A stretch of DNA of 64,000 bases from Mongoliitalea lutea (GTDB lineage: Bacteria; Bacteroidota; Bacteroidia; Cytophagales; Cyclobacteriaceae), in contig NZ_BMYF01000008.1 in NCBI RefSeq assembly GCF_014652135.1, forward strand, positions 114,768 to 178,767, given 5' to 3'. The notes beneath the pieces are model-generated. The model searched no databases. It was not told where the DNA came from and saw nothing but the letters and a program-made list of their open reading frames with translations. The position numbers and the translations under genes were made by a program. Every line of letters begins with the position of its first letter. Within the stretch, counting starts at the first letter, position 1. This document shows, in pieces, positions 34,542-44,485 of the stretch.

Positions 34542-35960
34542 TTAATAGCCCCTGTTTTGTACAAGACTTGGATTAGTTTCAATTTCACGGTTTGGAATAT
34601 TTGCCAAAATCCTGAAATCTGAATGTTCAACATTACCAGTAGGTTTAATAATGTCTCGGCCCAGTCTCTTTAAATCGAAGAATCTATGACCTTCAAAAGC
34701 AAACTCTCTTCGTTTTTCAAGTAATATTTCATCCAAAATTTGCGGGCCTGTAATCCCTTCCAAAGCTTCCAAACCTGCTCGAACTCTTAACTTGTTTAAT
34801 TCTGTAAGAGCAAGATCAAACTGACCTAAGTGATAATGTGCTTCTGCTTTATTTGTAATTGCTTCTGAATATCTAATTACAGGTACATTATCCAAATTAG
34901 GCACTCCATTTTTACTTGCAAACTTATTGATTTCAAACACTCCTGAATTCACAGCTAACCCCCTTTGAATAAGGTCTCGACGTAAATCTTCATCAGGAAA
35001 CGCGGCTGCTAATTCATCGGTAAACACGACATTGCCATGACTAGCAGCAACAGCATCATTTAAGAATACTCTTGACATAAACGTTGCTCTCAATGATTCA
35101 TTTGCACCGATGTTATCCTGAGTGGTAAACACAATTTCAAAGAAAGACTCTGGCTGTACTTGTGTTCTCCACCCACTAACAGGATCTGCTGGAAAATTAG
35201 CTACACCACTTGCCATAGCAATTTCTGACATTTCAATCGCACGCGCATAATCGCCTCTGTAAAGCGCTACCCTTGAGAAAAGCGCAGCAACTGCACCTCT
35301 TGTTACAAAAAACGGTCTTCTATTCATATTGAAATTTTGCATTAACCCTAATGACTCTTCTAAGTCATTGTAGATAAATGTATAAACTTCATCAACCGTA
35401 TTTCTTGCAGGATACTCTACTTCTGCAACAGTCAAGGTTCCTTGAGTTACAATCGGAACACCACCCACATTCACTCCAGGAATATCTGCTGTAGGATCAT
35501 AGGCATATACCCGAGCCAGATCATGATACAAGAGCGCTCTTAGAAATAGAACCTCACCTCTTATTCGATTTCTGAATTCCACAGGAAGCTCTACCTCTTG
35601 AAGTGCGCGTAGGATCAAATTGATTTGGTTGATCGTAAAATATGCGGTCCCCCAATTACCCATATGGGAACCTGGTTGATTATTAAACTGACCAACCAAA
35701 CGGTTACCAGCACCTGTGTTGAAAGCATTATCGGCTAATAGTTCAGGGATAGCTAAGAAATCTCTCCCGTAAAGTGCAACTGATCTAAATCTAGCATAAA
35801 CTCCATTCGTAGCAGCAGTAATTGCCTCTTGACTGGAAAGTGCAGTAGCAGAATCAATAGACTGTCTTGGTTCTACTTGTAGCCACTCTTCGCAAGAACT
35901 TAGAAAGAAAGTAAGTCCTATTAAAACGTATATAAATTTATAATTTTTCATAACCTTCAA
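34542..35960 (-). CDS. susD: SusD/RagB-family nutrient-binding lipoprotein
   Basis: A 472-residue lipoprotein (lipobox FLSSC, C23) with the helical TPR core of SusD/RagB: RGEVLFLRALLYHDLARVYA, TRGAVAALFSRVALYRGDY, and the C-terminal LDEILLEKRREFAFEGHRFFDLKR, which is a strong family signature. It caps the SusC transporter at the cell surface and binds oligosaccharide or peptide. Its start directly abuts the SusC stop. The gene symbol marks the family, not starch as substrate. Confidence 0.95.
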   Translation of the reverse strand: MKVMKNYKFIYVLIGLTFFLSSCEEWLQVEPRQSIDSATALSSQEAITAATNGVYARFRSVALYGRDFLAIPELLADNAFNTGAGNRLVGQFNNQPGSHMGNWGTAYFTINQINLILRALQEVELPVEFRNRIRGEVLFLRALLYHDLARVYAYDPTADIPGVNVGGVPIVTQGTLTVAEVEYPARNTVDEVYTFIYNDLEESLGLMQNFNMNRRPFFVTRGAVAALFSRVALYRGDYARAIEMSEIAMASGVANFPADPVSGWRTQVQPESFFEIVFTTQDNIGANESLRATFMSRVFLNDAVAASHGNVVFTDELAAAFPDEDLRRDLIQRGLAVNSGVFEINKFASKNGVPNLDNVPVIRYSEAITNKAEAHYHLGQFDLALTELNKLRVRAGLEALEGITGPQILDEILLEKRREFAFEGHRFFDLKRLGRDIIKPTGNVEHSDFRILANIPNREIETNPSLVQNRGY

Positions 35961-38900
35961 TTAAAAACCAATTTGAATACCCAATGTGTAAGCTCTCGTC
36001 TGAGGAAGTGCCCCTTGTGTGGATGAGAAATCACCTTCACCAATGATCAATTCAGGATCATATCCTGACCAAGCTGTGAACGTCAACAAGTTGGCACCTT
36101 GGGCGTAAATCTGAGCAGATCTTAACTTCATACGAGATAACAAAGGTTTAGGAAGATCATAGGTCATTGACAATTGTCTCAATCGAATAAAAGAGGCGTC
36201 CTCTAGGAATCTGGAACTAGCCGCATTTTTGTTTCTACCTAATGTTTCTGCACCACCACCAATTGGTCTAGGTACATTCGTAACTTGACCCGGTTCAGTC
36301 CATCTAGCTTCATAAATGCTTCTCAAGCTGTTTCTATTGTCCTGACCATTTCTGTACCAGAATGACATTTGACCAGAGTTACTTAATTCTCTTCCAAAAT
36401 CATAGATAAACAAAGCACTTAAGGAGAATCCTTTGTATGTAAATGTATTAGTTAAGCCACCAAAATAACTGCTCAAGCCATTTCCAAAAACTTGTAAATC
36501 ACCTGGCAAAATAGGATTGTATGTAATATCTCCATTGGCGTCAAAGAACATTGGTCGACCAGTAGCAGAGTTAACACCGGCATATTCCACAAATACATTT
36601 GTTCTCAATGCATGCCCGACACGAACTGACTGATTACCAGGAAGAACTTCATCCCCACCCAAATCCATTACTTCATTATTGATGAATGTAATATTGAAAT
36701 TAGTAGTCCAAGTAAAGTCTTTTTTGACAATATTTCTTGTTTGGAACTCGATTTCTAATCCTTCATTTTTAAGCAAACCAACATTTTGTGTCACATTACT
36801 AAATCCTGAGTTCCAAGGAAGAGGAGTATCCAACAAAAGGTCTTTACTCATTCTTCGGAAAACTTCGACAGCACCACTTACTCGTCCACCAAAGAACCCA
36901 TAATCGATACCTATATTAGTCGTTACATTACGTTCCCATCTTAAGAAAGTATTTGCAATAGCAGAAGGTCTAATACCAGGCAATTCATTGTAGTTAGCAG
37001 CTGCCAATCCCCCGTATAAACCTCTGGAATCAAAGTTTCCGATCGCATCATTTCCAGTTTCACCATAACCAACTCTGAATTTGACCTGATCTATCCAAGA
37101 TTTATCAGCCAACCAACTTTCTTCATGGATGTTCCAACCACCGGAAATCGCAGGGAACCAGCCGAAAAGATTATCAGCACCAAATCGAGAAGATCCGTCA
37201 TAACGAAGAACACCACTTAGTAAGAATCTTTTATTGAAGTCATAATTTACTTGTGTAAAAGTACCTAGTCTTCTAAAACCTGTCCAGTTAGCCGTTGCAG
37301 AAGTGATTACGGCTGCTGCCTGCATAGTTCTAAACTGAAAAGTAGGGAATCCTTGCCCTGAAACAGAAGAAATCTCACGTACATCGCTTCTGTATTCTGC
37401 TCCCAATAATACATTCAAATTATGGCCCCCATCAAACTTCTTGTTGTAAGTCAATGTCTGATTGGTAATGAAATTGACATTTTGTCTATTTTGAATATTT
37501 AATGAACCTTGAGCTGCAAAACCAGATCGTGTTCTTGGGTCTGTGTAGTTAGTTTGGTCGATAACCCTGTAATCTAAACCCCAGAAACTTCTAAATCTTA
37601 AGTTATCTGATATTTTGTAGTTTGCTTGAAAATTGGTGATGATCGAATTAGTTCTACTGTATAGGTCATTTAAGAACTGTTCCGAAATAGCATTTCTATC
37701 CATATTCCCAGGAAAACCTGTTACGGGAGCATTAAATGAACCGTCCTCCAAGTAAACTGGAATCCATGGCAACATCATTGGACCTGAGTAGTGAGGTGCT
37801 GCAAATGCACCAGTTGAACCTGCACTACCTGTGATACCATTCTGTCTGATACTAGCCAAATTAGCATCTAAACGGAAATCCAATCGTTGATTCACCTTAT
37901 GATTCAAGTTGAACCTAGCGGTAGATCGTTGAAAATCCAAAGCGACTACATTACCTTCAGTATAATTATGTGAACCAGATATAAAGAAGGTTGTATTATC
38001 ATTTCCTCCACTGGCACTTAGCTCAATATTATGAGTTACACCAGTTTTAAATACTTCTCGCTGCCAATCATATGTTGGAAGTGCGGCAATTTCCTCGTCA
38101 GTAAACGTTGCTGGGAATCCTAATTGCTGTAATAAAATAGACCGATTTTGAGCGGCACTTCTATTAGGAAATTGATTATTAAATGCCGTTAACCTTACGT
38201 CCATGAACTCTTGGCTATTCATCATTGGTATAGTTGGCATTGGCTCTGTTACCCCGGAGAACACATTCAAGTTAAACTGCGTTTTACCTGATTTACCAGA
38301 TTTGGTAGTTACCAAGATTACACCGTTAGCAGCTTGAGCTCCATAGATAGAGGCCGCTGCTCCATCTTTTAACACTTCGATGGATTCAATATCATTAGGA
38401 TTGAGGAATGCCAATGGGTTACTTGCAGTATTGGAAGCACCTTCCGCCATATTCAATTGAACACCATCCACAATTATGAGCGGCTGACTACCTGCTGTGA
38501 TAGATCCAACACCACGAATCTGAATTTGAACAGGACCACCCGGTACACCATTAGCACCCATGATATTTACACCGGAAATCTGACCTTGTAAGGCTCTATC
38601 TGCGGATACCACAGGGAAGTTTTGGATAACCTCTCCCTTCAAGGATGACATAGCACCTGTAATTGCTCTTTTTTCTTGAACGCCATAACCAGTAACAACA
38701 AATTCCGTCAGATCTGATAGTTGTTGATCCAATCGAATTTGAAGTCTTGATTGATTTCCAACCGTTACTTCTTGAGTTTTAAATCCAAGATAGCTAATTA
38801 CTAAAACTGCATTCGGTCCAACTTGTAAGGAGAAATTACCATCAATATCTGTAGTGGTTCCTCTCGTAGTCCCTCTAACTAAAATACTAACTCCTGGAAG

Positions 38901-39143
38901 TGGATCCCCAAGATCGTCGACGACCACCCCTTGAATTAGCCGGTCTTGAACATCTGAAACCGTATTATCTGCTTTATTAGAAACAAATCCACTTTTTGAT
39001 GAGTGGTTGAAATCGCTGGAGAAATTAAAGGCTTTCGCTTCAAATCCCGTCATTGCTGCAAGTAGAACTAAAGATTTCAAGAAAGTTTTTCTCTTGAAAA
39101 CTGTTCCAACCTGTCCATTTTTCAATGTGTAGATTTTTGACAT
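35961..39143 (-). CDS. susC: SusC/RagA-family TonB-linked outer-membrane transporter
   Basis: A 1,060-residue transporter. After an N-terminal export region it has a carboxypeptidase-regulatory-like domain (about 70-145, IQGVVVDDLGDPLPGVSI), a TonB-box region (DLTEFVVTGYG), a plug (ADRALQGQISGVNI, QIRGVGSITAGSQPL) and a long barrel ending in TLGIQIGF. TonB energy drives import through the SusC/SusD pair. The N-terminal segment up to residue 40 is longer than a simple signal peptide. No degradative enzyme lies in the operon, so the substrate is not predictable from context. Confidence 0.95.
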   Translation of the reverse strand: MSKIYTLKNGQVGTVFKRKTFLKSLVLLAAMTGFEAKAFNFSSDFNHSSKSGFVSNKADNTVSDVQDRLIQGVVVDDLGDPLPGVSILVRGTTRGTTTDIDGNFSLQVGPNAVLVISYLGFKTQEVTVGNQSRLQIRLDQQLSDLTEFVVTGYGVQEKRAITGAMSSLKGEVIQNFPVVSADRALQGQISGVNIMGANGVPGGPVQIQIRGVGSITAGSQPLIIVDGVQLNMAEGASNTASNPLAFLNPNDIESIEVLKDGAAASIYGAQAANGVILVTTKSGKSGKTQFNLNVFSGVTEPMPTIPMMNSQEFMDVRLTAFNNQFPNRSAAQNRSILLQQLGFPATFTDEEIAALPTYDWQREVFKTGVTHNIELSASGGNDNTTFFISGSHNYTEGNVVALDFQRSTARFNLNHKVNQRLDFRLDANLASIRQNGITGSAGSTGAFAAPHYSGPMMLPWIPVYLEDGSFNAPVTGFPGNMDRNAISEQFLNDLYSRTNSIITNFQANYKISDNLRFRSFWGLDYRVIDQTNYTDPRTRSGFAAQGSLNIQNRQNVNFITNQTLTYNKKFDGGHNLNVLLGAEYRSDVREISSVSGQGFPTFQFRTMQAAAVITSATANWTGFRRLGTFTQVNYDFNKRFLLSGVLRYDGSSRFGADNLFGWFPAISGGWNIHEESWLADKSWIDQVKFRVGYGETGNDAIGNFDSRGLYGGLAAANYNELPGIRPSAIANTFLRWERNVTTNIGIDYGFFGGRVSGAVEVFRRMSKDLLLDTPLPWNSGFSNVTQNVGLLKNEGLEIEFQTRNIVKKDFTWTTNFNITFINNEVMDLGGDEVLPGNQSVRVGHALRTNVFVEYAGVNSATGRPMFFDANGDITYNPILPGDLQVFGNGLSSYFGGLTNTFTYKGFSLSALFIYDFGRELSNSGQMSFWYRNGQDNRNSLRSIYEARWTEPGQVTNVPRPIGGGAETLGRNKNAASSRFLEDASFIRLRQLSMTYDLPKPLLSRMKLRSAQIYAQGANLLTFTAWSGYDPELIIGEGDFSSTQGALPQTRAYTLGIQIGF

Positions 39144-39371
39144 AATTGTAATTTTAATTAAACATTAATTATTTTTTTTTAATTTTTTTGTGGGTTAAGT
39201 TAAACTTTTCTCATAGCTCTTAATTACTTTAAATACCTCCTTTCATTAATTTTGGGTTCGATGATATATCTTTTTTTTCTTTGTTGATTCAAAGTAATAT
39301 CAGATTCCTTTAAAACAAAGAAAAAAAATTACATAATTTGAAACCTTCAATACTTCCGAAATAAAAATCTC

Positions 39372-42152
39372 ATGTTAACAGACTTAAAAAAACTTTCTCT
39401 TTTGTGCTTATTTGCACTTACAATTTCCCTCTACCCAACCCTCGCTCAAGACATCAAACCTACCACTGCGAAGGAATTGAAGGAGGCTATTGAAAGGCAT
39501 CAACAGTTGTTAACGGAAACTCCATTCAGAAATTATCCAGCAAAAAATGTTGGACCTACCAATATGAGTGGACGCGTGGTGGACATAGAGGTCAGCAATG
39601 ATTATAAGACCTTCTACATCGCCGCTGCTTCCGGCGGAGTATGGAAGACAAGTGACAACGGTCAGTCCTTTATACCCATTTTCGACCATCAGGGAGCCAT
39701 AGGTATTGGAGACATAGCCCTGTCGAAAAGCAATAACAACATCCTCTGGGTAGGTACGGGAGAAAATAACTCAAGCAGATCCACTTATGCAGGTGCTGGT
39801 GTATACAAGTCCACGGATGCCGGTCAGACGTGGGAACACATGGGCTTAGGCTTCTCCCAACATATCGGACAAATTCAAATTCACCCAGAAAATCCTGACA
39901 TCGTTTGGGTTGGTTCCATGGGCTCCCTCTATTCTACCAACGAGGAGCGCGGACTTTATAAAACCACTGACGGAGGAAAAACATGGAAGCGAACCTTGTT
40001 TGTCAACAACAATACAGGTGTAATTGATATTAAAGTTGACCCAAGTAATCCAAACCATTTATTAGCTGCTACTTGGGAGCGATTTAGACAATCGCATGAT
40101 TTTATTGGTAATGGAAAAGGCTCAGGAATCTGGAGATCAGAAGATGGCGGAGAAACCTGGCAAAAATCAGATGCAGGATTCCCAACAGATGAATTTGTAG
40201 GAAGAATCGGTTTTGACTTTAGCATGAGTCAGCCGAATATCGTGTACGCACTGCATGATAACCAACGGACCGAAACCAGAGAATCATCTCGAGGGATGGG
40301 CAACAGAAATGCAGATGAACTCAGTTTTGATAACTTTCAAAATATGACCGCAGCTGAGGTGCAAAATTTGGACAATGCCAAATTAGACCGTTTTCTCCGA
40401 AGCAATCGATTCGCTACCAAATACAATGCGGCTACCGTTAAGCGCTTAGTAGCCCAAGGCAAAATAACCCCTAAGCAAATCGCTACTTATAATGGGGGTG
40501 GCGTAGATGCGAATGCCGCTATCTTGAACGCAAGCGTAGTAGGGGCAGAAGTGTACCGTTCCGAAGACAGTGGTAAATCTTGGAAAAAAGTCAATGAAAG
40601 TGATTTATCCAGACTTTACAACACCTATGGCTACTACTTTGGAGAAGTTCGTACGAGCACCACGAATCCAGATGAACTGTTTTTATTGGGTGTACCGCTA
40701 TTAGTTTCGAGAGATGGTGGAAAGAATTTTGCCTTAACCGATACTGTAGGCAATGTACATTCAGACCATCAAGCCATGTGGATCAATCCTCAGGACAGCA
40801 AGCACATATTACTCGGTACAGACGGTGGATTATATAGATCTTATGGCGGTGGAGAGCGCTGGGAGCATCTGAATACAGAATTGACCATCAGCCAGTTTTA
40901 CTCCATCATGGTAGATGAGAACGAACCCTACAACATATACGGAGGAATGCAGGACAACGGTGTTTGGTATGGTAAATCAACAGGAAAACCTTCCGATGTA
41001 TGGACTTCCTTAATGGGAGGTGACGGAATGGTGGTGGCTGTTGACACTCGAACCAACGATATTGTATATACAGGCTTTCAGTTTGGCAACTACTTCCGTA
41101 TCAATACGAAGACAGGTGAACGTAAATCTGTTACCCCTGGGTATGATATTGGCAGAGCGCCTAATCGCTGGAACTGGCGAACTCCGGCAGTCCTGAGCAA
41201 GCATAATCAAGACATCTTCTACATGGGTTCTCAGTATGTTTATCGTTCTCTTGATAGAGGAGATACTTGGGAAACCATCTCTCCAGACTTGACCAAAAAC
41301 CAAAAAAGCGGAAATGTTCCATTTGCAACCTTAACAGTAGTAGAAGAATCACCCCTAGAGTTTGGGACACTTTATGCGGGTTCGGATGACGGCAATCTTT
41401 GGATTACTCGAGATCATGGCAAAAACTGGACTGATATCAGCAAAGGACTACCTCAAGGTAGGTGGGTCAGCAGCGTAACTCCATCTGCTCATCAGGAAGG
41501 GTTGGTCTATCTCACCTTGACAGGCTACCGATTTGATGATTTCCAGACCTATGTATTCAAAAGTACGGACTATGGAAAAACATGGACAAGCATCAAAGGT
41601 AACTTACCTATGGAGGCTACCAATGTTATCAAAGAAGATGTGAAAAATTCTGAAATACTATATCTAGGGACAGACCATGGGTTATATGTAAGTATGGATG
41701 GCGGAAAAAGTTGGGCATTATTTCAAGGCAACTTGCCGAATGTCCCGATTTACGACATGGTGATTCAGGCCAAGGCCAATGATTTGGTCATTGGTACCCA
41801 CGGAAGGAGTGTGTATGTAATCAATCTGGATGTTTTGCATCAAATCAAACAAAATAATGGAGCGTTGTCCATTCTCAGAGCAGACAACGTCCGCATCAAT
41901 CCACGCTGGTCTGCCATGTCAGGAAGAACAAACTCACAAGCCATAATATTCTATCTTCCTTCCGCCGAAACGATTTCCTTGACAGTTCAAAATGAAAAAG
42001 GAGAAGTTACTAAGTCTTGGGAAGTAGCCGGTTCAAAAGGCGTAAACATCACTTCTTGGGACATGGAAGCTTCTATTGCAAAGGGTAAGTACTCCCTTCT
42101 TATTACTGATAGTAAGGGACAATCTGTTGATAAGGGTTTTGAAATCAATTGA
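39372..42152 (+). CDS. Secreted Asp-box (BNR/sortilin-like) repeat protein
   Basis: A 926-residue protein with a signal peptide (about 1-25, ending TLAQ). It carries at least ten Asp-box turns of the type S/T-x-D-x-G-x-T-W (TSDNGQSF, STDAGQTW, TTDGGKTW, SEDGGETW, SEDSGKSW, SRDGGKNF, SLDRGDTW, TRDHGKNW, STDYGKTW, SMDGGKSW). These mark the ten-bladed or double propeller of the VPS10/sortilin and photosystem-stability-type group. The function of the bacterial members is unknown; some are called glycosyl hydrolases without evidence. It is divergent from susC. Confidence 0.85.
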   Translation: MLTDLKKLSLLCLFALTISLYPTLAQDIKPTTAKELKEAIERHQQLLTETPFRNYPAKNVGPTNMSGRVVDIEVSNDYKTFYIAAASGGVWKTSDNGQSFIPIFDHQGAIGIGDIALSKSNNNILWVGTGENNSSRSTYAGAGVYKSTDAGQTWEHMGLGFSQHIGQIQIHPENPDIVWVGSMGSLYSTNEERGLYKTTDGGKTWKRTLFVNNNTGVIDIKVDPSNPNHLLAATWERFRQSHDFIGNGKGSGIWRSEDGGETWQKSDAGFPTDEFVGRIGFDFSMSQPNIVYALHDNQRTETRESSRGMGNRNADELSFDNFQNMTAAEVQNLDNAKLDRFLRSNRFATKYNAATVKRLVAQGKITPKQIATYNGGGVDANAAILNASVVGAEVYRSEDSGKSWKKVNESDLSRLYNTYGYYFGEVRTSTTNPDELFLLGVPLLVSRDGGKNFALTDTVGNVHSDHQAMWINPQDSKHILLGTDGGLYRSYGGGERWEHLNTELTISQFYSIMVDENEPYNIYGGMQDNGVWYGKSTGKPSDVWTSLMGGDGMVVAVDTRTNDIVYTGFQFGNYFRINTKTGERKSVTPGYDIGRAPNRWNWRTPAVLSKHNQDIFYMGSQYVYRSLDRGDTWETISPDLTKNQKSGNVPFATLTVVEESPLEFGTLYAGSDDGNLWITRDHGKNWTDISKGLPQGRWVSSVTPSAHQEGLVYLTLTGYRFDDFQTYVFKSTDYGKTWTSIKGNLPMEATNVIKEDVKNSEILYLGTDHGLYVSMDGGKSWALFQGNLPNVPIYDMVIQAKANDLVIGTHGRSVYVINLDVLHQIKQNNGALSILRADNVRINPRWSAMSGRTNSQAIIFYLPSAETISLTVQNEKGEVTKSWEVAGSKGVNITSWDMEASIAKGKYSLLITDSKGQSVDKGFEIN

Positions 42153-42192
42153 TAGCTTTTAGCTGACATCAGTTATTAATGTGGCAATAAAT

Positions 42193-42225
42193 AAAAAACC
42201 TAGACTTAAGTAGTCTAGGTTTTTT
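42193..42225. terminator. Bidirectional terminator between convergent genes
   Basis: A 14-bp perfect stem AAAAAACCTAGACT / AGTCTAGGTTTTTT has a 5-base loop. The A and T arms provide T tracts for both strands. It serves the Asp-box gene (ends 42152) and the beta-barrel gene (ends 42336). Confidence 0.9.
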
Positions 42226-42335
42226 TATTTTGTCATGCTAGGATGCAAACTATGAAAACATTTCTTATTAAGTTAAGATCACTATACATAATTTAGATAT
42301 CTTTTTGGATGATTCATCCATCAGCATGCGTAATT

Positions 42336-42926
42336 CTAGAACAATCTAAAACCAGCAGATACCATTAATTGATTTTGGCGTTGGTCTGTATTGAAACCTG
42401 CAACACTTTGAGCGATTCTTCCTAGAGAGTTTTCATATTTGAAGTCAAGAATGAGATTCCCCAAATCCAAACCGATTCCAGCTTGATATCCTAAAGTGGA
42501 TGATCTATAATCGACATTTTGAGCTACATTTAGGGCGTCATCTAAGGTATAATCCAACAATACTGATGCAATAGGACCCGCTTGGATTCTAAAAACTCTA
42601 GCCAGTTTCACTCCAACCATGAAAGGGATATCTAAACGATTGAAATTGGCATCTATGCTAGCATCTATCCCTGTATCAGATTTTTGAATGATGGTTCCTC
42701 CGGTATTGGTATATAAAAATTCTGGTTGTACAAATACGGAAGCCCCTCCCATACGTACAAATGCACCTACATGATAACCAAGGGAAGTAGAACCCGATTC
42801 AAAGCCATCTCCGTTGACAGCAATTGAACTTTGTGAAACACCAACTTTTGGACCAATAGAAAAGTCTTGCGCCGAGAGTTTAGAAAAGCATAGAACTGCT
42901 ATTAGTAATAAATATACATTCTTCAT
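42336..42926 (-). CDS. Outer-membrane beta-barrel protein (PorT-like)
   Basis: A 196-residue protein with a signal peptide (about 1-19, ending KLSAQ). FSIGPKVGVSQSS, GYHVGAFVRMG, GYQAGIGLDLGNLILDFKYE and a C-terminal SAGFRLF are typical of the PorT family of eight-stranded Bacteroidota barrels. The start was set at the ATG 42926, where the signal peptide begins. It is a single gene between two terminators. Specific role unknown. Confidence 0.82.
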   Translation of the reverse strand: MKNVYLLLIAVLCFSKLSAQDFSIGPKVGVSQSSIAVNGDGFESGSTSLGYHVGAFVRMGGASVFVQPEFLYTNTGGTIIQKSDTGIDASIDANFNRLDIPFMVGVKLARVFRIQAGPIASVLLDYTLDDALNVAQNVDYRSSTLGYQAGIGLDLGNLILDFKYENSLGRIAQSVAGFNTDQRQNQLMVSAGFRLF

Positions 42927-43010
42927 TATCCTTGAGATTATACCTTCTGCTAATGTAACCAAAAGTGATAAAAATAACTAAACGAGAGACATATACTTTT
43001 TATACTTAAC

Positions 43011-43052
43011 AAAAAACAAAAAAGAGAGGTCTTCCTCTCTTTTTTGTTTTTT
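43011..43052. terminator. Strong bidirectional terminator, 19-bp stem
   Basis: Positions 43011-43029 pair perfectly with 43034-43052, a 19-bp stem with loop TCTT. The core is AGAGAGG / CCTCTCT with long A and T arms on both sides. It closes the 50.9-43.06 kb operon only 6 bases after the transporter stop and isolates the PorT-like gene. Confidence 0.92.
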
Positions 43053-43057
43053 GTAAA

Positions 43058-44446
43058 TCAACCCCCTTCTTGTGGGTCTCCAAAGACACCTAAAGTGTCG
43101 AGAAGTACTAATGCAATAACAATAGGACAAACCCACTTGATGAAAAAGATCCAAGCAGACCGCCAAGGACCTTTGAATGAAGGTGAACCTAAAGCAAGTT
43201 CATTGGCAAAATCAGAAATTTTCTTAGCCCAACCAGTATATAGAGCTAGCATAAAACAAATAAGCACTACTGCGAAAGTTCCAAATAAGAAATCCATAAT
43301 CCCAAAGAAACCTACTTGTACATTACCACCGAATTTTAATGTCAAGGATTCAAAGAAGTTGCCTTCAATGGATGAAAGTGCTGACGGGACAGACAAAGCC
43401 ATGGCAGCTATACCAATCAACCAAGCAGCTTTTTTTCTACTCCATTTCTTCTCATCGATGAAATATGCCACAGGAACTTCCAACATTGATATGGAAGAAG
43501 TCAAGGCAGCCACTAATAATAAAAGGAAGAATAAGGCTCCAATAAAGTTACCTCCTGGCATCGCGTCAAATACTTTGGGCAATACCTCAAAAACCAAAGC
43601 AGGTCCACCTGCGGGATCTTTTCCCGGTAACAACGCAAACAAGGCAGGGAAAACCATCAATCCTCCCAACAAGGCTACCATACTGTCCATCCCTGCAATC
43701 CAACCGGAAGACTGTACGATGTTACTACTTTTTGGCAAATAAGAACCAAAGGTAATCATCAAGCCCCAACCTACAGACATGGAGAAAAAAGCCTGACCAA
43801 GTGCTGATAAGACAACTTTTCCATCAATCTTAGAAAAATCAGGTTTCAAATAGTATTCAATACCGGCGCTAGCACCTTCCAAGGTTACTGCACGGCCCGC
43901 AATGAAGATAATAATGATAAACAAGATAGGCATCAAAAACTTAGCAGCTTTCTCAATACCACCAGAAACACCGCCCAATACAACACCAATTGTCATCAAA
44001 ATAAATATGAAGCACAATGGAATCACATACATTGGTGTCTGTTGAAAATCTGCAAAATCAACAGGAATATCTATCAATTCAGTGAAAATGTAACCAATAG
44101 TCCACCCTGCAATCACGGAATAGTAGCTTAAAACACAAAAACAAACCAGGATACATAATACACCTGCCAATTGCCAAAACTTATTCCCGCCTGTCTCACG
44201 AATAGCTCCGATTGGGTTTTTTCCAGAGATTCTTCCTAACGCAATTTCATTGAGCAAAAGCGGAAGTCCTATGAGTAGTACACAAATTGCATATACAAAA
44301 ACAAAAGCTCCCCCACCGTTCTCACCTGTTAGGTATGGAAATCTCCAAATGTTTCCAAGTCCTACCGCTGAACCGGCAGCCGCCATAATAAAACCCAAGC
44401 TGGAACCCCATTGGCCTCTCCCTTGGGTATCTGTATTCATCGCCAT
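43058..44446 (-). CDS. Sodium-dependent transporter (NSS/SNF family)
   Basis: A 462-residue polytopic protein of the neurotransmitter:sodium symporter family, 11-12 helices. GFIMAAAGSAVGLGNIWRFPYLTGENGGG near residues 18-46 forms the sodium and substrate site and is the family hallmark. It imports an amino acid or similar solute with sodium. It is last in the eight-gene minus-strand operon, 39 bases after the RmlD-like gene. Substrate is not known. Confidence 0.92.
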   Translation of the reverse strand: MAMNTDTQGRGQWGSSLGFIMAAAGSAVGLGNIWRFPYLTGENGGGAFVFVYAICVLLIGLPLLLNEIALGRISGKNPIGAIRETGGNKFWQLAGVLCILVCFCVLSYYSVIAGWTIGYIFTELIDIPVDFADFQQTPMYVIPLCFIFILMTIGVVLGGVSGGIEKAAKFLMPILFIIIIFIAGRAVTLEGASAGIEYYLKPDFSKIDGKVVLSALGQAFFSMSVGWGLMITFGSYLPKSSNIVQSSGWIAGMDSMVALLGGLMVFPALFALLPGKDPAGGPALVFEVLPKVFDAMPGGNFIGALFFLLLLVAALTSSISMLEVPVAYFIDEKKWSRKKAAWLIGIAAMALSVPSALSSIEGNFFESLTLKFGGNVQVGFFGIMDFLFGTFAVVLICFMLALYTGWAKKISDFANELALGSPSFKGPWRSAWIFFIKWVCPIVIALVLLDTLGVFGDPQEGG

Positions 44447-44485
44447 ACGTTACGAAGTAAGTGTGATTTATAGATTAACTTATTT

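Noticed and set aside
34055-39143. Polysaccharide utilisation locus with a predictable substrate
   Set aside because: No glycoside hydrolase, lyase, sulfatase, sensor or anti-sigma gene lies in or beside the SusCD operon, so no substrate can be assigned.
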